Positions 1 through 6,626 of a stretch of DNA of 36,667 bases are shown here, one piece after another (the stretch's first letter is position 1; the number at the start of each line of letters is the position of its first letter). The stretch lies in assembly GCA_903789535.1 (NCBI GenBank), contig CAIFES010000007.1, forward strand, positions 1-36,667, given 5' to 3'. The DNA comes from an uncultured Aeriscardovia sp. (GTDB taxonomy: Bacteria > Actinomycetota > Actinomycetes > Actinomycetales > Bifidobacteriaceae). The translations under genes were made by a program, and so were the position numbers. The notes under the pieces are model-generated. The model searched no databases and was not told the DNA's origin. It was given only the letters and a program-made list of their open reading frames with translations.

Positions 1-102
1 GCTGCCACAAGGCATCAGAGGCAACATAAACACCATCTTCAGTTCCTATAACCCCAAATTCGAGCATATTGCCGATTCGCCGTGTATGAGACCATAAACA
101 AT

Positions 103-942
103 ATGAACGGCTTACTGCTCGCTGCGTCCGTCGACCAACAGATGGGCTGCACGCTCGGCTCCGACGGCATCATCGGCACGATGACGGTCTGGCTCGTCAC
201 GCTCATGGAACGCATCGGCGGGCTGGGCGCCATGCTCGCCATCGCCCTCGAGTCACTGTTCCCGCCCATCCCGAGCGAGATCATCCTGCCACTGGCCGGA
301 TTCACCGCCTCCCGCTCGCCAAAAATGACCCTGGTCAGCGCGATCTGCTGGGCCACCGTCGGCTCGCTGCTGGGCGCCTGGGCGCTCTACTGGCTCGCCC
401 GCTGGCTGGGCATCGAGCGCATCTACAAGGCCGCCGACCGCATCCCGGGCATCGACCGCGCGCAGATACAGAAGGCCGACCGCTGGTTCACGAAATACGG
501 CTCCTGGTCGGTGCTGATCGGCCGCGTCATTCCCGTGGTCCGCTCGCTCATCTCGCTGCCCGCCGGTCTGAACACAATGAACTTCTGGAAATTCACCGGC
601 TGGACGCTGCTCGGCTCGTCCGTGTGGAACAGCGTGCTTATCGGCGCGGGCTACATGCTCGGCGGGCAGTGGTGCTCCATCATGGGCTTCCTCAACGCCT
701 TCGAGGACGTGGTGATCGTCGTCTTCGTGGGACTGGTCTTGTTCTTCATCGGGCGACGGGTGCAGGGAGCCCTGCGCCGACGCCGCGAGCGCGCCAAGCA
801 GGAGACGGTGCGCGGAAAACAGGAACTGGTACGCGAAAAACCAGAGACAGGGCCCAAGAAACAGGAATCGGTCCGCAGAGAACAAAACACGGTACGCGAG
901 GAAAAGGCACGACCCGGACACAACGGCGCATCAGATAGGTAA
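103..942 (+). CDS. DedA/VTT-family integral membrane protein
   Basis: DedA proteins are polytopic membrane proteins linked to lipid-carrier or phospholipid flipping and membrane homeostasis. Seen here: an N-terminal hydrophobic segment followed by the family signature ESLFPPIPSEIILPLAG, the re-entrant motif region GRVIPVVRSLISLPAG, and C-terminal hydrophobic helices. The last ~50 residues are a charged, degenerate repeat (units like KQETVRG, KQELVRE, KPETGPK, KQESVRR), which is atypical for DedA and should be cytoplasmic. The start is uncertain: GTG at 82, ATG at 103 and ATG at 181 are in frame and none has a clear Shine-Dalgarno sequence. The ATG at 181 would give the most usual DedA N-terminus. 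The exact transported substrate cannot be told from the sequence. Confidence 0.85.
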   Translation: MNGLLLAASVDQQMGCTLGSDGIIGTMTVWLVTLMERIGGLGAMLAIALESLFPPIPSEIILPLAGFTASRSPKMTLVSAICWATVGSLLGAWALYWLARWLGIERIYKAADRIPGIDRAQIQKADRWFTKYGSWSVLIGRVIPVVRSLISLPAGLNTMNFWKFTGWTLLGSSVWNSVLIGAGYMLGGQWCSIMGFLNAFEDVVIVVFVGLVLFFIGRRVQGALRRRRERAKQETVRGKQELVREKPETGPKKQESVRREQNTVREEKARPGHNGASDR

Positions 943-1034
943 ATCTGCAATACCGGAAGGCAGGAGCACACAGCGGTGTCGCCGCGATCCCCGCAGAGCG
1001 CACCGCACAGTGACCACACAGCGAAAGGAACGTG

Positions 1035-1598
1035 ATGTCTCTCCTGCGCCACGAGATTGAGGACTTCTCCCTGACCGCCTATCACAACGGCAAACTTGAG
1101 ACGGTGAGCAAGCAGACCCTGCTGAAAGGGTGGTCCGTCCTGTTCTTCTACCCGGCCGATTTCAGCTTCGTCTGCCCGACAGAGCTCGCCGATCTGGCTG
1201 ATTATTACGACCAGTTCAAGGCTGTGGGCTGCGAGATCTACGCCTGCTCGTGCGATACCGAGTGGTCGCATCAGGCATGGCATGATTCCAGCGAGCGCGT
1301 CAAGAACGTGACGTTCCCGATGCTCTCCGATCCGGCCGGCGATCTCGCCCAGAGCTTCGATGCCTTCAACGAGGAGACGGGCCTGGCCGAGCGCGCCGAT
1401 TTCATCATCAACCCGCAGGGCCAGATCGTGGCCTACGAGGTGACCAACAGCAGCGTCGGCCGTGACGCGGCGGAGCTGCTGCGGCGCGTGCAGGCATGCC
1501 AGTACGTGGCCGACCACGGCGAGCAGGTATGCCCGGCGAACTGGCACCCGGGCGACAAGACGCTCACCCCGGGCCTCGACCTCGCCGGCAAGCTCTGA
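1035..1598 (+). CDS. ahpC: Alkyl hydroperoxide reductase subunit C (2-Cys peroxiredoxin)
   Basis: Typical AhpC/Prx1 peroxiredoxin of 187 residues that reduces hydrogen peroxide and organic peroxides in the cytoplasm. The peroxidatic cysteine is in FYPADFSFVCPTEL (Cys47) and the resolving cysteine is in QVCPANW (Cys166), so the two-cysteine mechanism is intact. AAAGGA at 1024-1029 lies 5 nt before ATG 1035, which is preferred over the in-frame GTG at 1032. No ahpF or ahpD follows, so the reductant must be encoded elsewhere. The thioredoxin reductase at the right end of this window is a candidate donor system (inference). A 12-bp perfect inverted repeat follows the gene. Confidence 0.95.
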   Translation: MSLLRHEIEDFSLTAYHNGKLETVSKQTLLKGWSVLFFYPADFSFVCPTELADLADYYDQFKAVGCEIYACSCDTEWSHQAWHDSSERVKNVTFPMLSDPAGDLAQSFDAFNEETGLAERADFIINPQGQIVAYEVTNSSVGRDAAELLRRVQACQYVADHGEQVCPANWHPGDKTLTPGLDLAGKL

Positions 1599-1620
1599 TT
1601 CGGATCTGTGCGGACTTTCT

Positions 1621-1655
1621 GAATGCCCATCCAGCGCCATGCGGGATGGGCATTC
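1621..1655. repeat. 12-bp inverted repeat downstream of ahpC
   Basis: GAATGCCCATCC and its exact complement GGATGGGCATTC flank an 11-nt loop, 22 bp after the ahpC stop. This is a strong hairpin but it is not followed by a T run, so it may stabilise the ahpC mRNA 3' end or act as a weak terminator. Confidence 0.6.
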
Positions 1656-1724
1656 GTATATCTGCAGCGCGTGGACAGACTGTTTTGGAGCTCATCCTGC
1701 CTCATCGCAGGGTGGGCGTTTTGT

Positions 1725-1931
1725 TTATCCACAAGTTATGCACAGCGTATCCACAGGCTCAGCCCATCTGCCAGAACATCCCGGTCCGCAAATCATCCGC
1801 CCACGTGCCGCTCACGTGCCACTTCCGCATCGTTTGCGGCGTGTCTCCGTGGATACCGGTTTATCCACAGAACAGATCGGCATAATCACAGGCAAAAACG
1901 CTATCTATGACAATCCACAGACTTATCAACA
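1725..1931. promoter_or_regulatory. Cluster of DnaA-box matches
   Basis: Matches to the DnaA box TTATNCACA: TTATCCACA at 1725-1733, TTATGCACA at 1736-1744 and GTATCCACA at 1747-1755 (a tandem set at an exact 11-bp period), a reverse-strand 7/9 match at 1848-1856, TTATCCACA at 1861-1869, CAATCCACA at 1911-1919 (7/9) and TTATCAACA at 1923-1931 (8/9). Three match TTATNCACA perfectly. The cluster lies just upstream of nrdD. Roles as a DnaA-controlled nrd promoter or as a DnaA-titrating locus are both possible (inference). Confidence 0.7.
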
Positions 1932-1944
1932 CCATATTTAGCGT
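1929..1944. promoter_or_regulatory. Candidate NrdR box upstream of nrdD
   Basis: ACACCATATTTAGCGT matches 13 of 16 positions of an idealised palindromic NrdR box, ACACTATATATAGTGT. NrdR is the ATP-cone zinc-ribbon repressor of ribonucleotide reductase operons and usually binds two boxes about three helical turns apart. A second, poor candidate (8/16) is centred about 33 bp upstream, near 1896-1911. The good box sits at the expected -35 region of a possible -10 at 1955-1960, consistent with repression. It overlaps the last DnaA-like box by 3 bp. Confidence 0.55.
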
Positions 1945-1983
1945 TCCCAGCGTGTAGGCTTGGTGGAGCAAGCTCGCAAGAGA

Positions 1984-2024
1984 CCGGGCTGCCGGCGCCG
2001 AATACGCCGACGGCTCGGTTTTTT
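1984..2024 (+). terminator. Hairpin-plus-T-run terminator in the nrdD leader
   Basis: A 14-bp GC-rich stem (1984-1997 with 2005-2018, two G-T wobbles and one mismatch) with a 7-nt loop is followed directly by TTTTTT (2019-2024). It lies between the putative nrdD promoter and the nrdD ribosome binding site, so it is either the end of an upstream transcript or a transcription attenuator for nrdDG. Confidence 0.75.
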
Positions 2025-2065
2025 GTTGTCCGAAGCGTCCAGAGGCAGAGAAGGAAAGGCATACA

Positions 2066-4495
2066 ATGACCGCGATTGACATCCCGGCACGGATCGGCGA
2101 GGACGAGAACCGCGACGACGGGCAGACCGCCGCGCTCTCCAGCATGAAGGTCGCCAAGCGTGACGGCCGCATCGTCGATTTTGACGAGTCGAACATCCTT
2201 CGCGCGGTCCATGGTGCCTTCAAGGACATCGACACCGACGACATGACCGAGGAAGAGGAGAAGGCCGTCGCCCACAACGTGGTGGTGGACGTCGAGACCG
2301 AGATCGTCTCCCGCTTCAAGTCCCCGGTGCACATCGACGACATCCAGAGCCTCGTGGAGCACTCCCTCGTCAACCAGCACGCCTACGACGTGGCGCGCGC
2401 CTACACCTCCTACCGCCTCAACCGCGACATCCGCCGTGCCAAGGCCACGGACGTCAACGAGGCCGTCAACCGCCTGCTCAACCGCGACGAGTCCATCGTG
2501 CGCGAGAACGCCAACAAGGATTCCAACGTCTACGCCACCCAGCGCGATCTGCTCGCCGGCACCATCTCGCGCGCCTCGGCCATGCGCATGCTGCCCAAGG
2601 ACGTGGCCAACGCCCATCTCAAGGGCGATATCCACTTCCACGACGCCGACTACTCCCCCTTCACCGCGGAGACGAACTGCTGCCTCGTCGACTTCCGCAC
2701 GATGCTCAAGAACGGCTTCACGCTCGGCAACGCGCCGATGAGCTCGCCGCGCTCCATCGAGACGGCCGCCACCCAGGTCACGCAGATCATGAAGGACGTG
2801 GCCGGCTCGCAGTACGGCGGCCAGACGTTCAACCGCGCCGATGAGGTGCTCGACCCGTACGCGCGGCTCGACTACAAGAAGAATCTCACAAGCGCCGAGC
2901 TGCTCTTCCCTGATGACATGGATCCCGAGCAGGCGAAGAAGATCGTCGCGCGCGTGCACGCTCACCAGCCTGACTCGCTGCACTTCGAGAACCGTCCGAA
3001 CATCGCACTCGACACCCCGTTCCACACCGATGCCTCGCCCATCGAGCAGCAGCGCGAGATCTACGCCAAGCTCCTGACGCGCAAGAACATCTACGACGCC
3101 ATGCAGACCATGGAGTACCAGATCAACTCCAACCGCGTCTCCAACGGCCAGACCCCGTTCGTCACCGTCGGCTTCGGTCTGGGCACCTCATGGTTCGCCC
3201 GCGAGATCAGCCGCGCGATCTTCCTCAACCGCATCCGCGGCCTGGGTCGCGAGCGCCGCACGGCCATCTTCCCCAAGCTTGTCTACACCGTCAAACACGG
3301 TGTGAACGCCGACCCGGACGACCCGAACTACGACCTCAAGCAGCTCGCCGTGGAGTGCGCCACCAAGCGCATGTACCCGGATATCGTCTTCTACGACAAC
3401 ATCGTCAAGATCACCGGCTCGTTCAAGGCGCCGATGGGCTGCCGCTCGTTCCTGCAGGGCTGGATCAACCCGGAGACCGGCAAGGACGAGGAGGACGGCC
3501 GCATGAACCTCGGCGTGGTGACGGTCAACGTGCCGCGCATCGCCCTGGAGTCCGGCGGCGACAAGGACAAGTTCTGGAAGCTGTTCGCCGAGCGCTGCGC
3601 CACCGCGCACCACGCGCTGCAGTACAGGATCATGCGCGTGAAGCAGGCCAAGCCGAAGAACGCGCCGGTGCTCTATGAGGACGGCGGCTTCGGCCACTAC
3701 CTCAAGGCGGACGACGACGTGGACCAGCTGTTCCGCAACTCGCGCGCCACCGTGTCGCTGGGCTACATCGGCCTTGCCGAGGCAGTCTCCGTGTTCTACG
3801 GCAAGGACTGGATCCAGGACCACTCCTGGGACGAGGACGGCCGTCAGTTCGCCCTCTCCATCGTGCGCACGATGCGCGATTACTGCCGCCAGTGGGAGAA
3901 GGAGGAGGGCTACCACTACTCCGTCTACTCCACCCCGGCCGAGTCGCTCACCGACCGCTTCAACCGTCTCGACCGCGAGAAGTTCGGCGAGGTGCCGGGC
4001 GTGACCGACCACGACTTCTACACCAACTCGTTCCACTACCCGGTATGGCTGCGCCCGACGCCGTTCGAGAAACTCGACTACGAGAAGGACTTCCCGCAGT
4101 ACGCCGCCGGCGGTTTCATCCACTACTGCGAGTATCCGACGCTGCAGCAGAACCCGAAGGCCCTGGAGGCTGTGTGGGACTACGCCTACAAGATCGGCAT
4201 CGGCTACCTCGGCACGAACACGCCGATCGACAAGTGCTACGTGTGCGGCTATGAGGGCGACTTCGAGCCGACCGAGGACGGGTTCAAGTGCCCGAACTGC
4301 GGCAACAACGACCCGGCCAAGTGCAACGTGACGAAGCGCACCTGCGGCTACCTGGGCAACCCGGTGCAGCGCCCGATGGTGCACGGCCGCCACGAGGAGA
4401 TCATCCACCGCGCCAAGCACATGGAGGGCGAGACCGGCCGCGTGGTGCTCGGTGATGGCGAGGTCGAGGAATGGTGGGACGACCAGAAGGAGTGA
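2066..4495 (+). CDS. nrdD: Anaerobic (class III) ribonucleoside-triphosphate reductase
   Basis: Glycyl-radical enzyme that reduces ribonucleoside triphosphates to deoxyribonucleotides without oxygen; 809 residues. An N-terminal ATP-cone (about residues 27-125, starting near MKVAKRDGRIVDFDE) gives allosteric control. The catalytic barrel follows. Near the C-terminus are a four-cysteine zinc site (CYVCGYEG then KCPNCGNN) and the radical site KRTCGYLGNP, in which Gly761 is the expected radical residue. ATG 2066 is preceded by AAGGAAAGG with 6-nt spacing. nrdG, its activase, starts 11 bp downstream, so the two are surely co-transcribed. Regulation is suggested by the NrdR box, DnaA boxes and terminator upstream. 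Confidence 0.97.
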   Translation: MTAIDIPARIGEDENRDDGQTAALSSMKVAKRDGRIVDFDESNILRAVHGAFKDIDTDDMTEEEEKAVAHNVVVDVETEIVSRFKSPVHIDDIQSLVEHSLVNQHAYDVARAYTSYRLNRDIRRAKATDVNEAVNRLLNRDESIVRENANKDSNVYATQRDLLAGTISRASAMRMLPKDVANAHLKGDIHFHDADYSPFTAETNCCLVDFRTMLKNGFTLGNAPMSSPRSIETAATQVTQIMKDVAGSQYGGQTFNRADEVLDPYARLDYKKNLTSAELLFPDDMDPEQAKKIVARVHAHQPDSLHFENRPNIALDTPFHTDASPIEQQREIYAKLLTRKNIYDAMQTMEYQINSNRVSNGQTPFVTVGFGLGTSWFAREISRAIFLNRIRGLGRERRTAIFPKLVYTVKHGVNADPDDPNYDLKQLAVECATKRMYPDIVFYDNIVKITGSFKAPMGCRSFLQGWINPETGKDEEDGRMNLGVVTVNVPRIALESGGDKDKFWKLFAERCATAHHALQYRIMRVKQAKPKNAPVLYEDGGFGHYLKADDDVDQLFRNSRATVSLGYIGLAEAVSVFYGKDWIQDHSWDEDGRQFALSIVRTMRDYCRQWEKEEGYHYSVYSTPAESLTDRFNRLDREKFGEVPGVTDHDFYTNSFHYPVWLRPTPFEKLDYEKDFPQYAAGGFIHYCEYPTLQQNPKALEAVWDYAYKIGIGYLGTNTPIDKCYVCGYEGDFEPTEDGFKCPNCGNNDPAKCNVTKRTCGYLGNPVQRPMVHGRHEEIIHRAKHMEGETGRVVLGDGEVEEWWDDQKE

Positions 4496-4506
4496 GGTGA
4501 TCCCTC

Positions 4507-5580
4507 ATGGCAGACGAGGATCTGCGCCGCACGCACGCTGATTTCGGTTCCGGTGACGGCGACAACAAAGCCATCGGCCACACGGCCTCTGAGGACGGCC
4601 ACGCCGACCAGTCGCATCTGTTCGACCAGAAAAAGCGCGACGAGTACGCCCAGATGGAGGGCGTCAATCAGGACGCCTTCCGCAGGACCGGCGACAACCC
4701 CAACGGCTCGCAGGTGATCGGCAACCCGAAGGCCACCGCGGCGCAGATCTCCGCTCGTTTCCAGCAGTCCGAGACAGACACCACCATCTCCGAACAGGCC
4801 GCAAAACGCTATGGCCACCACGATTTTGCGGCCAAAAACAGTGAGTATCGCGGCCCGTCCATCCCCTATATGCTCTCCAACAACCCGAAGGCGGGCCAAT
4901 GGGACGGGCGCAAGCTCACCCGCAATATGATCGCCGCCTACAAGCGTTTCGTCGTCACCGACGGCGAGGGCATCCGCAACTCCATCTACGTCTCTGGGTG
5001 CATGTTCCGCTGCAAGGAGTGCTGGAACGCCTCCATCTGGGATTTCGGCACCGGCCACCCGTACACGCAGGCGTTCGAGGACGCGGTCATCAAAGACCTT
5101 GAGCCTGATTATGTGGAGGGCCTGACCTTCCTGGGCGGCGAGCCGTTCCTCAACACGCCCGCGCTGCTCAAGATCGCCCATCGCGCCCGCGCCAAATTCG
5201 GCGATACGCGCAACATCTGGAGCTGGACCGGCTACACATGGGAGGAGCTCATGCGCCCGGGCACCACGCCCGACAAGCTCGAGCTGCTCGGCCTGATCGA
5301 CATCCTCGTCGACGGGCGGTTCATCGCCTCTCAGAAGAGCAATCTGCTGCAGTTCCGCGGCTCGAAGAACCAGCGCGTGATCGACGTGCCGGCCTCCATC
5401 GCCGCCCGCAAGAAGGCCCTCGCCGACGGGCTTGTGCGCCCGGGCGACGCGTTCTGCGGCATCGCGGCCGAGGACTCTGCCAAGGTCAAACCGGTCATCT
5501 GGTCCGGCCTGCACGACCAGACGCTGTTCATCCCCGAGCAGAACCTCAAAGACCGCGCGGCCGGCGAGGGCACGTACTGA
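4507..5580 (+). CDS. nrdG: Anaerobic ribonucleotide reductase activating protein (radical SAM)
   Basis: Radical-SAM activase that installs the glycyl radical on NrdD. The 4Fe-4S motif CxxxCxxC is seen in SGCMFRCKECWN (Cys165, Cys169, Cys172), followed by the SAM-binding glycine motif TFLGGEPF. At 357 residues it is more than twice the length of E. coli NrdG (about 154). About 140 residues precede the radical-SAM core; they are hydrophilic and lack an obvious domain. An extra C-terminal stretch follows after about residue 290. The start at 4507 follows GAGGTGA just after the nrdD stop. The extension cannot be trimmed to a standard start easily, because the internal Met122 and Met141 lack clear ribosome binding sites. 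Confidence 0.93.
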   Translation: MADEDLRRTHADFGSGDGDNKAIGHTASEDGHADQSHLFDQKKRDEYAQMEGVNQDAFRRTGDNPNGSQVIGNPKATAAQISARFQQSETDTTISEQAAKRYGHHDFAAKNSEYRGPSIPYMLSNNPKAGQWDGRKLTRNMIAAYKRFVVTDGEGIRNSIYVSGCMFRCKECWNASIWDFGTGHPYTQAFEDAVIKDLEPDYVEGLTFLGGEPFLNTPALLKIAHRARAKFGDTRNIWSWTGYTWEELMRPGTTPDKLELLGLIDILVDGRFIASQKSNLLQFRGSKNQRVIDVPASIAARKKALADGLVRPGDAFCGIAAEDSAKVKPVIWSGLHDQTLFIPEQNLKDRAAGEGTY

Positions 5581-5584
5581 GCTT

Positions 5585-5797
5585 TCAGTTGCCCCAGAGG
5601 AAGTCGAGCACGTTCATGCCCGTGCTTGTCTTGGCGCGGTACAGCTCGGTGTAGCCGCACTGTGTGCAGCTGACGGTGATGAACTTCTTGTTCTGCACGT
5701 TGAAGAGCTTGGAGAAGTCACCGCCCGTGGCCTGAAACTGATCCGACTCGAACGACGTATTGCCGCACTTCGGGCACACATACTGCTGCTGTTGCAT
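5585..5797 (-). CDS. Small zinc-ribbon protein (COG3478-like)
   Basis: A 70-residue protein with two CxxC knuckles, VCPKCGN (Cys8, Cys11) and SCTQCGY (Cys44, Cys47), which fits the zinc_ribbon family of putative nucleic-acid-binding proteins. The start ATG at 5797 has a near-perfect AGGAGGT 5 nt upstream. The stop lies only 4 bp from the nrdG stop on the other strand, so the two genes converge tail to tail. Function is unknown. Co-regulation with nrdDG is not implied by this orientation. Confidence 0.85.
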   Translation of the reverse strand: MQQQQYVCPKCGNTSFESDQFQATGGDFSKLFNVQNKKFITVSCTQCGYTELYRAKTSTGMNVLDFLWGN

Positions 5798-5889
5798 TCT
5801 GACCTCCTGTTTCGCCCGTGATCCGGCTTCGGTGGTTTCACACATTACAGGAGAATGACACACTGCAGGAGAATTCTGCGGCAGAATGC

Positions 5890-5931
5890 AAAAATCGCGT
5901 GGCACGGAGAAAGCTCCGCACGCCACGCGAT
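5890..5931 (-). terminator. Intrinsic terminator after the CMD-family gene
   Basis: A 10-bp stem ATCGCGTGGC/GCCACGCGAT (5894-5903 with 5922-5931) contains an inner CGGAG/CTCCG helix. It is followed, reading the minus strand, by ATTTTTGC. It lies 27 bp beyond the stop of the CMD gene. Confidence 0.8.
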
Positions 5932-5957
5932 CAATTAGCCCGCTTTTCGGCGGCGAC

Positions 5958-6284
5958 TCAGTCCTCGTCGCCGTAGACCTTCTTGGCGATGGCGAAGGCG
6001 GACCAGGCGTTCGGCCAGCCCACATAGAAGGCGAGCTGGGTGATGACCTCGGCCATCTCGTCCTTGGTGACGCCGTTCTTCTTGGCGTTGGCCATGTGAT
6101 AGTTGAGCTGCTCGAAGGCACCCTTGGTGATGAGCGCCACAACGGTGATGAGGCTGCGGTCGCGCAGGCTCAGCTCTTTCTCGCGGCTCCACACCTGGCC
6201 GAAGAGCACATCATCGTTGAGTTCGGCGAACTTCGGGGCGAAATCGCCCAGCTGGTCATGTCCTGCGGTCTGCTTGACTGCCAT
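5958..6284 (-). CDS. Carboxymuconolactone decarboxylase (CMD) family protein
   Basis: 108-residue CMD-family protein. The fold is recognised from LSLRDRSLITVVALITKG, the conserved histidine in LNYHMANAKKNG, and the signature QLAFYVGWPNAW near the C-terminus. It contains no cysteine, so it cannot be an AhpD-type peroxidase partner, which needs a CxxC pair. It resembles the PcaC-like branch, but no aromatic catabolism genes are nearby, so the substrate is unknown. The start at 6284 is backed by an AAGGAGG box 5 nt upstream. A terminator follows at 5890-5931, so the zinc-ribbon gene downstream is probably transcribed separately. Confidence 0.88.
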   Translation of the reverse strand: MAVKQTAGHDQLGDFAPKFAELNDDVLFGQVWSREKELSLRDRSLITVVALITKGAFEQLNYHMANAKKNGVTKDEMAEVITQLAFYVGWPNAWSAFAIAKKVYGDED

Positions 6285-6618
6285 ATTTCCTCCTTGGATT
6301 GTTGGGCATCGTACCGGCGCCCATTCTGATGCCCAAATACTCTCTCTATGCCTGATGCATCTGCGGGCGCCCTACGCCTACCTGCCAGTTCTCAGGCTAT
6401 AAACCTCAAGCCCTCCAACTCAAGACGGCAGATTCCCACAGCGAAATCAGACAGATATCCACAGATGAAATGTGATGTGCCGCATAAATGTGCAAATAAG
6501 GTTTCGAGGGCGGGCGACTAAGATAGAGAACTTGGCTGTGATCGGAATAATCCGGAGCCCATGGCACCGCTGCTTTCAGGTGCCATCACACGATCAAAAC
6601 GAATTATTTGGGTGAAAA
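6285..6618. other. 334-bp divergent intergenic region with MFS leader
   Basis: Lies between the CMD gene (-) and the MFS gene (+). It holds an isolated DnaA-box-like ATATCCACA at 6455-6463, a plausible -10 TAAGAT at 6519-6524 for the MFS gene, two nested stems (6539-6544 with 6591-6596, and 6561-6568 with 6579-6586), and a 21-codon reading frame that runs into the MFS start. No -35 of good quality was found. Confidence 0.6.
6561..6586 (+). promoter_or_regulatory. Leader hairpin before the MFS gene
   Basis: ATGGCACC (6561-6568) pairs perfectly with GGTGCCAT (6579-6586) across a 10-nt loop. An outer stem TGATCG (6539-6544) / CGATCA (6591-6596) can enclose it. No T run follows, so it would act on translation or RNA stability rather than as a terminator. 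Confidence 0.5.
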
Positions 6619-6626
6619 ATGACTGA
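6561..6626 (+). CDS. Candidate 21-residue leader peptide for the MFS exporter
   Basis: ATG at 6561 opens a 21-codon frame that ends at TGA 6624-6626, overlapping the start codon of the exporter at 6619 in another frame. The product would be basic and hydrophobic at its C-terminus (RSKRIIWVKND). GGAG at 6554-6557 lies 3 nt upstream, a short but usable spacing. Its first eight bases form one arm of a perfect 8-bp stem with 6579-6586. The layout recalls leader peptides that control drug-resistance genes by ribosome stalling, but translation here is inferred only. Confidence 0.35.
   Translation: MAPLLSGAITRSKRIIWVKND

Larger units (their letters stand above)
1599..2065. other. 467-bp intergenic control region ahpC-nrdD
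   Basis: No convincing gene lies here. From left to right the region holds a hairpin (1621-1655), a cluster of DnaA-box matches (1725-1931), an NrdR-box match (1929-1944), a possible -10 element TAGGCT (1955-1960), a strong hairpin with T run (1984-2024), and the nrdD ribosome binding site AAGGAAAGG (2051-2059). Confidence 0.75.

Noticed and set aside
1725-2024. Chromosome origin (oriC) at the DnaA-box cluster.
   Set aside because: No dnaA, dnaN or clear AT-rich unwinding element is adjacent, and the parS cluster and origin-linked gene order point to an origin beyond the right end.
1945-2050. Known riboswitch in the nrdD leader, such as cobalamin.
   Set aside because: I find no conserved riboswitch core; only a terminator-like hairpin is seen.
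3188-4420. Long open frame on the minus strand opposite nrdD (also 1901-3025).
   Set aside because: Valine/arginine/histidine-rich composition without motifs; it is a mirror of the GC-rich third-position bias of nrdD, whose motifs are unambiguous.
5958-6284. AhpD peroxidase partner of AhpC.
   Set aside because: The protein has no cysteine, which AhpD activity requires.
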